A DNA stretch of 64,000 bases. Origin: Clostridiales bacterium. GTDB taxonomy: Bacteria > Bacillota > Clostridia > Oscillospirales > Oscillospiraceae. Positions 51,015-59,499 of this stretch are shown here, in pieces. Location: the NCBI GenBank assembly GCA_004554585.1, contig SFLH01000002.1:1-64000 (forward strand), in the 5' to 3' direction. The position numbers were made by a program, and so were the translations under genes. The first letter of the stretch is position 1. Each line of letters begins with the position of its first letter. Below the pieces are notes generated by a model. That model was not told where the DNA came from. It saw only the letters and a list, made by a program, of their open reading frames with translations, and searched no databases.

Positions 51015-51359
51015 ATGGATCTGTTGAAGAGCTTTGTCGAGAAGAACATGCCCGAAAAGGCAGCTCCCGACATCACCGTGGGCGACACCGTCCGTGTGCA
51101 CCTGCGGGTCAAGGAAGGCAACCGGGAGAGAATCCAGGTCTTCGAGGGCACCGTCATCGCCAAGAAGCACGGCGGCATCAACGAGACCTTCACCGTGCGC
51201 CGCATCTCCTATGGCGTCGGTGTGGAGAAGGTCTTCCCCCTCTACAGCCCCGTCATCGAAAAGGTGGAGACCGTCCGCAAGGGTAAGGTCCGCCGGGCCA
51301 AGCTGTACTATCTGCGCGACCGCGTGGGCAAGGCAGCCAAGGTCAAGGAGAAGCTGTAA
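51015..51359 (+). CDS. rplS: 50S ribosomal protein L19
   Basis: The 114-residue protein has the L19 pattern GDTVRVHLRVKEGNRERIQVFEGTV, then FTVRRISYGVGVEKVFP and an end rich in Lys/Arg (KLYYLRDRVGKAAKVKEK). It sits at the 30S-50S interface. AGGAGG precedes the ATG. It is a single gene with its own promoter, possible leader and terminator. Confidence 0.97.
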   Translation: MDLLKSFVEKNMPEKAAPDITVGDTVRVHLRVKEGNRERIQVFEGTVIAKKHGGINETFTVRRISYGVGVEKVFPLYSPVIEKVETVRKGKVRRAKLYYLRDRVGKAAKVKEKL

Positions 51360-51375
51360 TTTTCAAGGACCCCGA

Positions 51376-51405
51376 AAAAGGGAGCGCGGCTGCGCTCCCT
51401 TTTTT
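51376..51405 (+). terminator. Terminator of rplS
   Basis: AAAAGGGAGCGC pairs with GCGCTCCCTTTT with a 4-base loop, followed by TT. Confidence 0.9.
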
Positions 51406-51486
51406 GCTGGACAGCCCTCGCCATTGCTGAGGCAGGCCGCGCGGGGGAAAAGGCAGAGAAATTCCCCTCTTTTTTGGGCAAAGGCC

Positions 51487-51515
51487 TTTTCAGACGGGGG
51501 GAAATCGTGTATACT
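51487..51515 (+). promoter_or_regulatory. Candidate promoter of rbgA-rnhB-yraN genes
   Basis: -35 TTTTCA (51487-51492), a 17-base spacer, -10 TATACT (51510-51515), about 98 bases before the rbgA start. Confidence 0.5.
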
Positions 51516-51612
51516 TAGCCAGTTATGAACGAAGGTTTCCCCTTCCAACGGGCGAAGGGAACCCCGACACCAGCGGCAGCGCGCCGCAGCAGGGAAGGAA
51601 GTGACCCAGTCT

Positions 51613-52497
51613 GTGAACATTCAGTGGTATCCCGGCCACATGACCAAGACCCGGCGCATGATCGCCGAGAACCTGAAATACGTGGACGTGGTGGCCGAGG
51701 TCATCGACGCCCGCATCCCCATCGCCAGCCGCAACCCGGACATCGACGAGCTGGTGGGCGGCAAGCCCCGGGTGATCATCCTCAACCGGGCCGACCAGGC
51801 TGACCCTGCCGCCAGCAAGGCCTGGGGGGCCTATTTTCGGGCCCAGGGCATGTCCGTGCTGGAGTGTGACGCCCGCAGCGGCGCCGGGGTCAAGCAGTTC
51901 TCCCCAGTGATGCGGGGAGCACTGAAGGAGCAGATCGCCAAGTGGAAGGAAAAGGGCCAGGTAGGTCGGCCCGTCCGAGCCATGGTGGTGGGCATCCCCA
52001 ACGTGGGCAAGTCCACCTTTATCAATAAGGTGGCCAAGAAGAAGTCCGCCAAGGCCGGCGACCGCCCGGGGGTCACCCGGGGCAAGCAGTGGGTCACTGT
52101 GGACCAGGGCTTGGAGCTGCTGGACACCCCCGGCATCCTCTGGCCTAAGTTTGAGGACGAGACCATTGGCCTGCACCTGGCCTTCACCGGGGCTGTGCGG
52201 GACGCCATCATGGACGTGGAGACCCTGGCCTTTCATCTCATCGAGCTTCTGGCCCGCCGCAAGCCCCAGGCTCTCACCGATCGCTTTAAGATCGTGCCCC
52301 AGGAGGGGATGACCGGCTGGGAGCTGCTGGAGGCCGGCGCCCGAAAGCGGGGCTTTCTCATCTCCGGCGGCGAGGTGGACTTAGAGCGCATGGCCAACAT
52401 CCTCTTGGACGAGTTCCGAGGGGGCAAGATGGGTCGGATCACCCTAGAGATGCCGGAGGACCTGGAGAGGGGAGCGGACGATGACGGAACACCCTGA
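51613..52497 (+). CDS. rbgA: Ribosome biogenesis GTPase RbgA (YlqF)
   Basis: The 294-residue protein is a circularly permuted GTPase: G4 NRAD near residue 60, G1 GIPNVGKST near 130, G3 DTPG near 175, and a C-terminal RNA-binding-like domain. The start MNIQWYPGHMTKT is typical of the family. RbgA promotes late 50S assembly. The GTG at 51613 has GGAAGGAAGTGA eight bases upstream and is preferred to the GTG at 51601. The stop overlaps rnhB. Confidence 0.94.
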   Translation: MNIQWYPGHMTKTRRMIAENLKYVDVVAEVIDARIPIASRNPDIDELVGGKPRVIILNRADQADPAASKAWGAYFRAQGMSVLECDARSGAGVKQFSPVMRGALKEQIAKWKEKGQVGRPVRAMVVGIPNVGKSTFINKVAKKKSAKAGDRPGVTRGKQWVTVDQGLELLDTPGILWPKFEDETIGLHLAFTGAVRDAIMDVETLAFHLIELLARRKPQALTDRFKIVPQEGMTGWELLEAGARKRGFLISGGEVDLERMANILLDEFRGGKMGRITLEMPEDLERGADDDGTP

Positions 52498-53086
52498 CCT
52501 GTGGCAGCTGGAAGAGAGCTGCTTTGCCCAGGGCGTGGGCACCGTCTGCGGGGTGGACGAGGCCGGTGCCGGCCCCCTGGCCGGCCGGGTGTATGCCGGG
52601 GCGGTGATCCTGCCCCGGGGTTGGAGCCATCCCTATCTCAACGACTCGAAAAAGGTCACGCCCCGCCGGCGGGAGATTCTCTACGATCTCATCTGCCAGC
52701 AGGCCGAGGCCTGGGCGGTGGCCTGGGCAGAGCCCGAAGAGATTGACCAGATCAACATTCTCAACGCCCGGATGCTGGCCATGGAGCGGGCCATCCAGGG
52801 CCTGGCCAAGGTCCCCAACCTGGCCCTCATCGACGGCAACCGGTCCACCGGCATCTCGGTGCCCAACCAGACGGTGGTGAAGGGAGACCAGAAGAGCGCC
52901 TCCATCGCTGCGGCCTCCATCCTGGCCAAGGTGGCCCGGGACCGGTACATGGTGGATATGGCCCGGGAGTATCCCGAGTACGCCTTCGAGCGGCACAAGG
53001 GTTATCCCACAAAGCTCCACTATGAGCGTTTGGCCCATTATGGCCCCTGCCCCATCCACCGCCGGACCTTTCTGAAAGAGAAATGA
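52481..53086 (+). CDS. rnhB: Ribonuclease HII
   Basis: This 201-residue protein degrades the RNA strand of RNA-DNA hybrids and removes single ribonucleotides from DNA. The catalytic acidic residues are in VCGVDEAGAGPLAG (Asp, Glu), in LIDGN (Asp) and in the KVARDRYM region (Asp). The start lies inside the rbgA 3' end and the stop overlaps the next gene (ATGA). Confidence 0.94.
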   Translation: MTEHPDLWQLEESCFAQGVGTVCGVDEAGAGPLAGRVYAGAVILPRGWSHPYLNDSKKVTPRRREILYDLICQQAEAWAVAWAEPEEIDQINILNARMLAMERAIQGLAKVPNLALIDGNRSTGISVPNQTVVKGDQKSASIAAASILAKVARDRYMVDMAREYPEYAFERHKGYPTKLHYERLAHYGPCPIHRRTFLKEK

Positions 53087-53451
53087 GGGGCGGCGACCGG
53101 ACGGCCCTGGGCCTGTGGGGCGAGAAGCAGGCCGCCCGCTATCTGAAATGGCGGGGTTACCGCATCCAGGATACCCGCTTCCGCTGCCGGGAGGGGGAGA
53201 TCGACCTGGTGGCGGTCCGGGGCGGCTACCTCTGCTTTGTGGAGGTCAAGCTCCGCCGGGACGACCGGTTGGCCCAGGCCCGGGAGTTTGTCACCCCCGC
53301 CAAACAGCGCAAGGTCCGCACGGCGGCGCTGTACTATTTGCAGGAACATCCCTCCACCCTCCAGCCCCGGTTCGATGTGGTGGAGGTTTACGCCCCCCTT
53401 GGGGAGGCGACGAAAAAACCGGTGATCCGTCACTGGGAAAACGCATTTTAA
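53083..53451 (+). CDS. YraN/UPF0102-family endonuclease-like protein
   Basis: The 122-residue protein has the family motifs GLWGEKQAARYLKWRGY, the EGEIDLVA (Glu/Asp) and FVEVK (Glu-Lys) residues of a PD-(D/E)XK-like nuclease core, and RFDVVEVY. Its biological function is poorly defined. Position directly after rnhB is common in bacteria. It overlaps rnhB by four bases. Confidence 0.9.
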   Translation: MRGGDRTALGLWGEKQAARYLKWRGYRIQDTRFRCREGEIDLVAVRGGYLCFVEVKLRRDDRLAQAREFVTPAKQRKVRTAALYYLQEHPSTLQPRFDVVEVYAPLGEATKKPVIRHWENAF

Positions 53452-53486
53452 CCGATGACCCAAAGTAAAGGTGTGTGAATCGTATC

Positions 53487-54977
53487 ATGAAGTATCTCAG
53501 CACAAGAGACAAGACCCTCCGCCTGAGTGCCAGCCAGGCCATCGCCCAGGGCCTGTCCCGGGACGGCGGCCTGCTCACCCCGGAGACCTTCCCCAAGCTT
53601 ACCCCGGATTTCCTGGGGGAGCTGCGGGGCAAGTCCTACGCCCAGCGGGCGGTGGCGGTGATGAAGCTCTTCCTGGAGGATTTCTCCGAAGAGGAGCTGA
53701 CTTCCTTCACCCAGGCCGGCTACGCCTCTCCGACGAAGTTTGACGACCCCCAGGTGGCCCCCCTGCACCCTCTGACTGACCAGGCCAGCTGCCTGGAGCT
53801 GTGGCACGGCCCCACCTCCGCCTTCAAGGACATGGCCCTGCAGATCCTGCCCCATCTGCTCTCGGCCTCGCTGGTCAAGACCAACGAGGACAAGACCGTC
53901 TGCATCCTGGTGGCCACCTCCGGCGACACGGGCAAGGCGGCTCTGGAGGGCTTTAAGGATGTGGACCGGACCAAGATCCTGGTCTTCTATCCCAAGGACG
54001 GGGTCTCTGATGTGCAGGCCCTGCAGATGAAGACCCAGCAGGGGAACAACGTGGGCGTGTGCGCCGTCCACGGCAACTTTGACGACGCCCAGACCGGGGT
54101 GAAGACCCTCTTCTCCGACGAGAAGCTCCGGGCAGACCTGGCCGGACGGGGCTATTTCCTCTCCTCGGCCAACTCCATCAACTGGGGCCGCATCCTGCCC
54201 CAGCTGGTCTACTACATCTCCGCTTACTGCGACCTGTTGAACCTGGGCCGCATCCAGATGGGCGAGCAGGTGAACTACTGCGTGCCCACCGGCAATTTCG
54301 GCAACATTCTGGCCTGCTGGTACGCCGGCCAGATGGGTCTGCCCGTGGGCAAGCTCATCTGCGCCTCCAACAGCAACAACGTGCTCACCGATTTCCTGGC
54401 CACGGGCACCTATGACAAGAACCGCCCCTTCCACACCACCATGTCCCCCTCCATGGACATCCTGGTCTCCAGCAACTTAGAGCGTCTGCTCTTTGCCCTG
54501 TCCGGCCAGAACGACAAAGAGGTGGCCGGCTACATGGAGCAGCTGAAGGAAACCGGGCGCTACACCGTCTCCTCGGCCATTCGGGCCCGCCTGGCCGAGG
54601 ATTTCTACGGCGGCTTCTGCGACGAGGCCAAGACCAGCCAGGTCATCGCCAAGGTCTGGCAGGACCACCACTACCTCATCGATCCCCACACCGCCGTGGC
54701 CTACCAGGTTATGGAGGAGTACCGACAGAAAACCGGGGACACCCGTCAGACCGTCTTCGTCTCCACCGCCAGCCCCTTCAAGTTCTGTGACAGCGTGCTG
54801 CACAGCCTGGGGGTGGGCCAGGTCCAGGAGGGTATCGCCGCCCTGGACCAGCTGACCCAGGTCTCCGGCCGGCCTGCCCCGGCGCCTCTGGCCGGCCTGA
54901 AGGACAAGGCCGTGCGCTTTACCGAGAGCGTGGACAAGGAGCAGATGATGGACGTGGTCCTGGCCATGCTGAAATAA
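53487..54977 (+). CDS. thrC: Threonine synthase
   Basis: The 496-residue fold-type II PLP enzyme converts O-phosphohomoserine to threonine. The PLP lysine lies in GPTSAFKDMALQ near residue 110, with the phosphate-binding loop VATSGDTGKAA near 150 and the family segment NSINWGRILPQ. The start MKYLSTRD at 53487 is the usual family start. A GTG four codons earlier is possible, as the AAAGG site lies close to it. No other threonine genes are adjacent. Confidence 0.94.
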   Translation: MKYLSTRDKTLRLSASQAIAQGLSRDGGLLTPETFPKLTPDFLGELRGKSYAQRAVAVMKLFLEDFSEEELTSFTQAGYASPTKFDDPQVAPLHPLTDQASCLELWHGPTSAFKDMALQILPHLLSASLVKTNEDKTVCILVATSGDTGKAALEGFKDVDRTKILVFYPKDGVSDVQALQMKTQQGNNVGVCAVHGNFDDAQTGVKTLFSDEKLRADLAGRGYFLSSANSINWGRILPQLVYYISAYCDLLNLGRIQMGEQVNYCVPTGNFGNILACWYAGQMGLPVGKLICASNSNNVLTDFLATGTYDKNRPFHTTMSPSMDILVSSNLERLLFALSGQNDKEVAGYMEQLKETGRYTVSSAIRARLAEDFYGGFCDEAKTSQVIAKVWQDHHYLIDPHTAVAYQVMEEYRQKTGDTRQTVFVSTASPFKFCDSVLHSLGVGQVQEGIAALDQLTQVSGRPAPAPLAGLKDKAVRFTESVDKEQMMDVVLAMLK

Positions 54978-54992
54978 AGGGAGGGGGAGCCC

Positions 54993-55679
54993 ATGGCCCT
55001 GTATACCATCGGGGACACCCATCTCTCCCTGGGCAGCAGCAAGCCTATGGACGTGTTCGGCGGTGCCTGGACGGGCTATGTGGAAAAGCTGGCCCGCGGG
55101 CTGGCGGTCCTTCGGGAGGAGGACACCCTGGTCATTGCCGGGGATATCTCCTGGGGGATGAGCCTGGAGGAGTCCGCCGCCGACTTTGCCTGGCTGGATG
55201 CCCTGCCGGGGCGGAAGATCCTCATGAAGGGCAACCACGACTACTGGTGGAACACGGTGGCCAAGATGACCCGCTTTTTCCAGGAGAAGGGCTTTGCCAG
55301 CCTGGAGATCCTCCACAACAACTGCCATTTTTACGGGGAGACCGCCCTGTGCGGCACCCGGGGGTGGTTCTACGAGGAGGAGAAAGAGGGCCAGAGCCAG
55401 AAGGTCTTTTTGCGGGAGCTACAGCGCCTGGAGACCTCCCTCAAGGCCGCCGGGGACCGGGAGAAGCTCTGCTTTCTCCACTACCCCCCCTACTACACCG
55501 GCTACCGCTGCCAGCCCATCCTGGATCTGCTGGAGCAATACCAGGTGAAGGCCTGCTACTACGGCCATCTCCACGGGGCCAGCCACCGCTTGGCCCTGCA
55601 GGGGGACCACAGCGGGGTGGAATATCACCTGATCTCGGCGGATTACCTAAACTTTTGTCCGCAAAAAATCTTGGAATGA
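54993..55679 (+). CDS. Calcineurin-like metallophosphoesterase
   Basis: The 228-residue protein has the dimetal motifs YTIGDTHLS (D-x-H), AGDISWG (G-D), KGNHDYWW (G-N-H-D), LHYPPYY (His) and GHLHGAS (G-H-x-H), all present. It should be a phosphodiesterase or phosphatase with an unknown substrate. GGGAGGGG precedes the ATG, 15 bases after thrC, so it is probably co-transcribed with it. Confidence 0.88.
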   Translation: MALYTIGDTHLSLGSSKPMDVFGGAWTGYVEKLARGLAVLREEDTLVIAGDISWGMSLEESAADFAWLDALPGRKILMKGNHDYWWNTVAKMTRFFQEKGFASLEILHNNCHFYGETALCGTRGWFYEEEKEGQSQKVFLRELQRLETSLKAAGDREKLCFLHYPPYYTGYRCQPILDLLEQYQVKACYYGHLHGASHRLALQGDHSGVEYHLISADYLNFCPQKILE

Positions 55680-55696
55680 GGAAAAAAAGTCTGGTA

Positions 55697-55720
55697 ATTC
55701 CCGCAAGAATCTGATAAGAT
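55697..55720 (+). promoter_or_regulatory. Candidate extended -10 promoter of tig
   Basis: TGATAAGAT (TGn plus TAAGAT, -10 at 55715-55720), about 80 bases before the tig start; the -35 is weak. Confidence 0.4.
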
Positions 55721-55799
55721 AGCCTATATATACTGCAATACAATGCCTTTTCAGGCCCTCATGGGCACAGAAAGGGTGTTTCACAGGAGGAAAAAGGAC

Positions 55800-57362
55800 A
55801 TGAATGTCAAGAGCGTTGTAGAAAACAAAGAGAAGTATGAGGTCGAACTGACCATCGAAGTGGGTCAGGAAGAGTTCGAGGCGGGCCTGGACAAGGCCTA
55901 TCGCAAGAGCCGCGGCAATATCTCCGTCCCCGGTTTCCGGAAGGGCAAGGCACCTCGCAAGGTGATCGAGGGCATGTATGGCGCCGGGGTGTTCTATGAA
56001 GACGCCATCGAAGAGATCTATCCCCAGGCATGCCTGCAGGCCATTCAGGAGCAGGGCCTGGACTCTGTGGCTCCCCCCCAGGTGGAAGTGACCGAACTGG
56101 GCAAGGAGGGCTTCACCTTTAAGGCAGTTGTGACCGTTCGTCCCGTGATCACCCTGAAGCAGTATAAGGGTCTGGAAGCTGACAAGGTCCTGCCCACCGT
56201 CACCGACGAGGCAGTGGAGAACGAGCTCAAGCAGTATGTGGAGCGTGCCACCCAGCTTGAGCCCGTGGACCGTGCCGCCGAGATGGGCGACAGCGTGGTC
56301 ATGGACTACCAGGGCCTGAAGGACGGCGTGGCTTTTGACGGCGGCACCGCCCAGGGCTATGAGCTGGCCCTTGGCTCCCACACCTTCATCCCCGGCTTCG
56401 AGGAGCAGGTGGTGGGCATGAAGGCCGGCGAGGAAAAGACCATCGACCTGACCTTCCCCGAGGAGTATCACGCCGAGGAGCTGGCCGGCCAGCCCGTCCA
56501 GTTCAAGGTCAAGTGCATCGAGGTCAAGGAGAAGAAGGCCCCTGCCATCGACGACGAGTTTGCCAAGGACGTGTCCGAGTTTGACACCCTGGCCGAGTTT
56601 AAGGAAGACCTGAAGCAGAAGATCGTGGACCGGAACATGGCCCAGAGCGAGGCCAAGTTCCGCCAGGCTCTGCTGGCTCAGATGTGCGACCAGGTGGACA
56701 TCGAGCTGCCCGAGGCTATGGTGAACACCCAGATCGACCGCCTGGTGGACAACTATGCTTCCCGCCTACAGCAGCAGGGGATCAGCATGGAGATGTACCT
56801 GCAGTACATGCAGATGAGCGTGGACAAGCTGCGGGAGGACCTGAAGGAGCCCGCTGTCACCCAGATCAAGCAGCAGCTGGCTCTGGACGCCGTGGTGGCC
56901 GCCGAGGAGATCGTGGTCACCGACGAGGACGTGGAGGAGGAGGTCAAGAAGGCCGCCGCCAACCTGAACGTCCCCTATGAGCGCGTGGTGGACGGCCTGG
57001 ACCGTGAGGCCCTGAAGGTGGACCTGGCCCGTGACCGGGCCATGGCCGCTGTGGCTGCCGCTGCTAAGCCCCACCTGATCGCCGCCGAGCCCGACAACGG
57101 AGAGATCAAGGTCACCGAGGTCACCAAGGACGACGTGAAGGAGGAGGCTGCCGGCGAGGAGAAGCCCGCCGAGGAAGAGGCCAAGCCCAAGAAGCGGACC
57201 ACCCGCGCCAAGAAGAGCGAAGAGACTGGGGAGGAAGGCGAGGAGAAGAAGCCCGCCGCCAAGAAGCCCAGAGCCAAGAAGACTGCCGCCGAGGGTGAGG
57301 AAGCCCCCAAGAAGACCACCACCCGCAAGAAGAAGGCCGAAGAGCCCAAGGGTGAGGAATAA
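55800..57362 (+). CDS. tig: Trigger factor with long charged C-terminal tail
   Basis: This 520-residue ribosome-bound chaperone has an N-terminal ribosome-docking domain with GFRKGKAPRKVIE near residue 45, a PPIase (FKBP) domain with MGDSVVMDYQG and LGSHTFIPGFEEQVVGM, and a C-terminal helical arm domain. Normal trigger factors end near residue 430. This one adds about 80-90 residues of Lys/Ala/Glu/Pro/Thr low-complexity sequence (for example KPKKRTTRAKK, KKPAAKKPRAKK) resembling histone H1 tails. CAGGAGG precedes the ATG. Confidence 0.93.
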   Translation: MNVKSVVENKEKYEVELTIEVGQEEFEAGLDKAYRKSRGNISVPGFRKGKAPRKVIEGMYGAGVFYEDAIEEIYPQACLQAIQEQGLDSVAPPQVEVTELGKEGFTFKAVVTVRPVITLKQYKGLEADKVLPTVTDEAVENELKQYVERATQLEPVDRAAEMGDSVVMDYQGLKDGVAFDGGTAQGYELALGSHTFIPGFEEQVVGMKAGEEKTIDLTFPEEYHAEELAGQPVQFKVKCIEVKEKKAPAIDDEFAKDVSEFDTLAEFKEDLKQKIVDRNMAQSEAKFRQALLAQMCDQVDIELPEAMVNTQIDRLVDNYASRLQQQGISMEMYLQYMQMSVDKLREDLKEPAVTQIKQQLALDAVVAAEEIVVTDEDVEEEVKKAAANLNVPYERVVDGLDREALKVDLARDRAMAAVAAAAKPHLIAAEPDNGEIKVTEVTKDDVKEEAAGEEKPAEEEAKPKKRTTRAKKSEETGEEGEEKKPAAKKPRAKKTAAEGEEAPKKTTTRKKKAEEPKGEE

Positions 57363-57416
57363 TTTTCCGTCAGGCGGGCATACTGTGCTCTGAATGGAAA
57401 AGGAGATCATGCGATT

Positions 57417-57998
57417 ATGAGTTTAGTGCCCTATGTAGTCGAACAAACCAACCGGGGAGAGCGGTCTTATGACATCTTCTCCCGCTTGCTCAACGACCGG
57501 ATCATTTTCCTGTCGGAGGAGGTCAACGATACCACTGCCAGCCTTGTGGTGGCCCAGCTGCTGTATCTGGAGTCCCAGAACCCGGACCAGGACATTCAGT
57601 TCTATATCAACAGCCCCGGCGGGTCCGTCACGGCGGGTATGGCCATTTACGACACCATGCAGTACATCAAGTGTGATGTCTCCACCATCTGCATCGGTAT
57701 GGCGGCCAGCATGGGCGCCTTCCTCCTGGCGGCCGGCACCAAGGGCAAGCGCATGGCTCTGCCCAACGCGGAGATCATGATCCACCAGCCCTCCGCCGGC
57801 ACCCAGGGCCAGATCACCGATATGGCGATCCACCTGAAGCGTCTGGAAGTGATCAAGCAGCGGATGAACCGCATCCTCTCGGAAAACACCGGAAAGCCCC
57901 TGGATGTGGTCACCGCCGACTGCGAGCGGGACAATTTCATGTCCGCTCAGGAGGCCATGGAGTATGGCCTGATCGACAAAGTGATCGAGAAACGCTGA
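57417..57998 (+). CDS. clpP: ATP-dependent Clp protease proteolytic subunit
   Basis: The 193-residue protein has the catalytic triad Ser (IGMAASMGAFLL), His (MIHQPSAG) and Asp (VTADCERD). It forms the barrel that ClpX feeds with unfolded proteins. AAAAGGAG lies upstream of the ATG. It sits between tig and clpX as in many Firmicutes. Confidence 0.96.
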   Translation: MSLVPYVVEQTNRGERSYDIFSRLLNDRIIFLSEEVNDTTASLVVAQLLYLESQNPDQDIQFYINSPGGSVTAGMAIYDTMQYIKCDVSTICIGMAASMGAFLLAAGTKGKRMALPNAEIMIHQPSAGTQGQITDMAIHLKRLEVIKQRMNRILSENTGKPLDVVTADCERDNFMSAQEAMEYGLIDKVIEKR

Positions 57999-58007
57999 TA
58001 GGACAAG

Positions 58008-58037
58008 AAAAAAGGGGGGCGTGGGTCCCCCTTTTTT
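58008..58037 (+). terminator. Hairpin between clpP and clpX
   Basis: AAAAAAGGGGGG pairs with CCCCCTTTTTT across a 7-base loop; it ends in a T-run. It should reduce readthrough into clpX. Confidence 0.85.
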
Positions 58038-58063
58038 CCGCGTTAGAAAGAGGTGAATCAGGT

Positions 58064-59383
58064 TTGGCCAAGAACGACGAAAAACGCTCGATCCGCTGCT
58101 CCTTTTGCGGCAAGCATCAGGACCAGGTGACCAAGATCATCGCCGGACCCGGCGCTTACATCTGCAATGAGTGTGTCCACCTGTGCATGGACATTTTGGA
58201 TAACATGAACCCGCCGGAGGAGCAGATGATTGACCCGGATATGCCGGAGATCATCCCCAGCCCCAAGGAGATCAAGGCCTATCTGGATGAGTACGTCATC
58301 GGCCAGGACACGGCCAAGATCGCCCTGTCCGTGGCGGTGTACAATCACTACAAGCGGATCTATTTCGGCGGCGGCGACGACGTAGAACTGCAGAAGAGCA
58401 ACATCCTTCTCCTGGGTCCCACCGGCAGCGGCAAGACCCTGCTGGCCCAGACCCTGGCAAAGATTTTGAAGGTCCCCTTCGCCATTGCCGACGCCACCAC
58501 CCTCACCGAGGCTGGCTACGTGGGCGACGACGTGGAGAACATCCTCCTGCGTCTGGTCCAGGCCGCCGACTATGACATCGAACAGGCCGAGCGGGGCATC
58601 ATTTACATCGATGAGATGGATAAAATCGCCCGCAAGAGCGAAAATACCTCCATCACCCGGGACGTGTCCGGGGAAGGGGTGCAGCAGGCCCTGCTGAAGA
58701 TTCTGGAGGGCACCGTGGCCAATGTTCCCCCCCAGGGCGGCCGGAAGCATCCCCACCAGGAGTTTATCCAGGTGGACACGAAAAACATCCTCTTCATCTG
58801 CGGCGGCGCCTTCGACGGCGTGGAGAAGATCATCGAGAAGCGGGTGAACCAAAAGGGCATCGGTTTTGGTGCGGAGATTCTGAGCAAAGCTGAGATGGAA
58901 AAGCGTAAGGTTTTGAGCCAGATCCAGCCCCACGACCTGCTTAAGTTTGGCATCATCCCCGAGCTGGTGGGCCGCCTGCCGGTGATTACTGCCCTGGAGC
59001 CTTTGAGTCGGGAGGACCTGGTGAGGATCCTCACCGAGCCCAAGAACGCCCTGGTCAAGCAGTATCAAAAACTGCTGGAGTACGACATGGTGAAGCTGGT
59101 CTTTACCCCCGGGGCCTTGGAGGCGGTGGCCGACAAGTCCATGGAGCGTGGCATCGGCGCCCGGGGCCTGCGGGCGGTGCTGGAGGAGATCATGTCGCCC
59201 ATCATGTACGACATCCCCTCGGACAACTCCATTGTGGAGGTGGACATCACCCCCGAGAGCGTCAAGGACGGCGCGCCGCCTCAGCTGATCCGGGACCCCG
59301 ACCGGCCTCCGCGGCCCCATTTGGGCGCAGCGGCCCTGCGGGCCCAAAGCGGCGGCCTGGCCCGCCAGGACGGTACAGCCTGA
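58064..59383 (+). CDS. clpX: ClpX ATPase, Clp protease unfoldase subunit
   Basis: The 439-residue protein has an N-terminal zinc domain with CSFCGKHQ and CNECVHLC, then an AAA+ domain with Walker A GPTGSGKTLLAQ, Walker B IIYIDEMDKI and the pore loop AGYVGDDVE. An RKH-type substrate loop is not obvious. The start is TTG 58064 behind AAAGAGGTG. The C-terminus is Pro/Arg-rich and a little longer than usual. Confidence 0.95.
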   Translation: MAKNDEKRSIRCSFCGKHQDQVTKIIAGPGAYICNECVHLCMDILDNMNPPEEQMIDPDMPEIIPSPKEIKAYLDEYVIGQDTAKIALSVAVYNHYKRIYFGGGDDVELQKSNILLLGPTGSGKTLLAQTLAKILKVPFAIADATTLTEAGYVGDDVENILLRLVQAADYDIEQAERGIIYIDEMDKIARKSENTSITRDVSGEGVQQALLKILEGTVANVPPQGGRKHPHQEFIQVDTKNILFICGGAFDGVEKIIEKRVNQKGIGFGAEILSKAEMEKRKVLSQIQPHDLLKFGIIPELVGRLPVITALEPLSREDLVRILTEPKNALVKQYQKLLEYDMVKLVFTPGALEAVADKSMERGIGARGLRAVLEEIMSPIMYDIPSDNSIVEVDITPESVKDGAPPQLIRDPDRPPRPHLGAAALRAQSGGLARQDGTA

Positions 59384-59414
59384 CCGGCGGACAACAATCC
59401 TATGTGAGTACAAC

Positions 59415-59442
59415 AGGGCGGAGGGGGAAACTTCTCCGCCCT
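59415..59442 (+). terminator. Weak hairpin after clpX
   Basis: AGGGCGGAG/CTCCGCCCT stem without a T-run. It may only attenuate transcription into lon. Confidence 0.4.
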
Positions 59443-59499
59443 TGCTGCCTTTCCGCACCCTTTGGGTGCCGGACGTTTTTTGAAAGGAAGTGATTCGGT

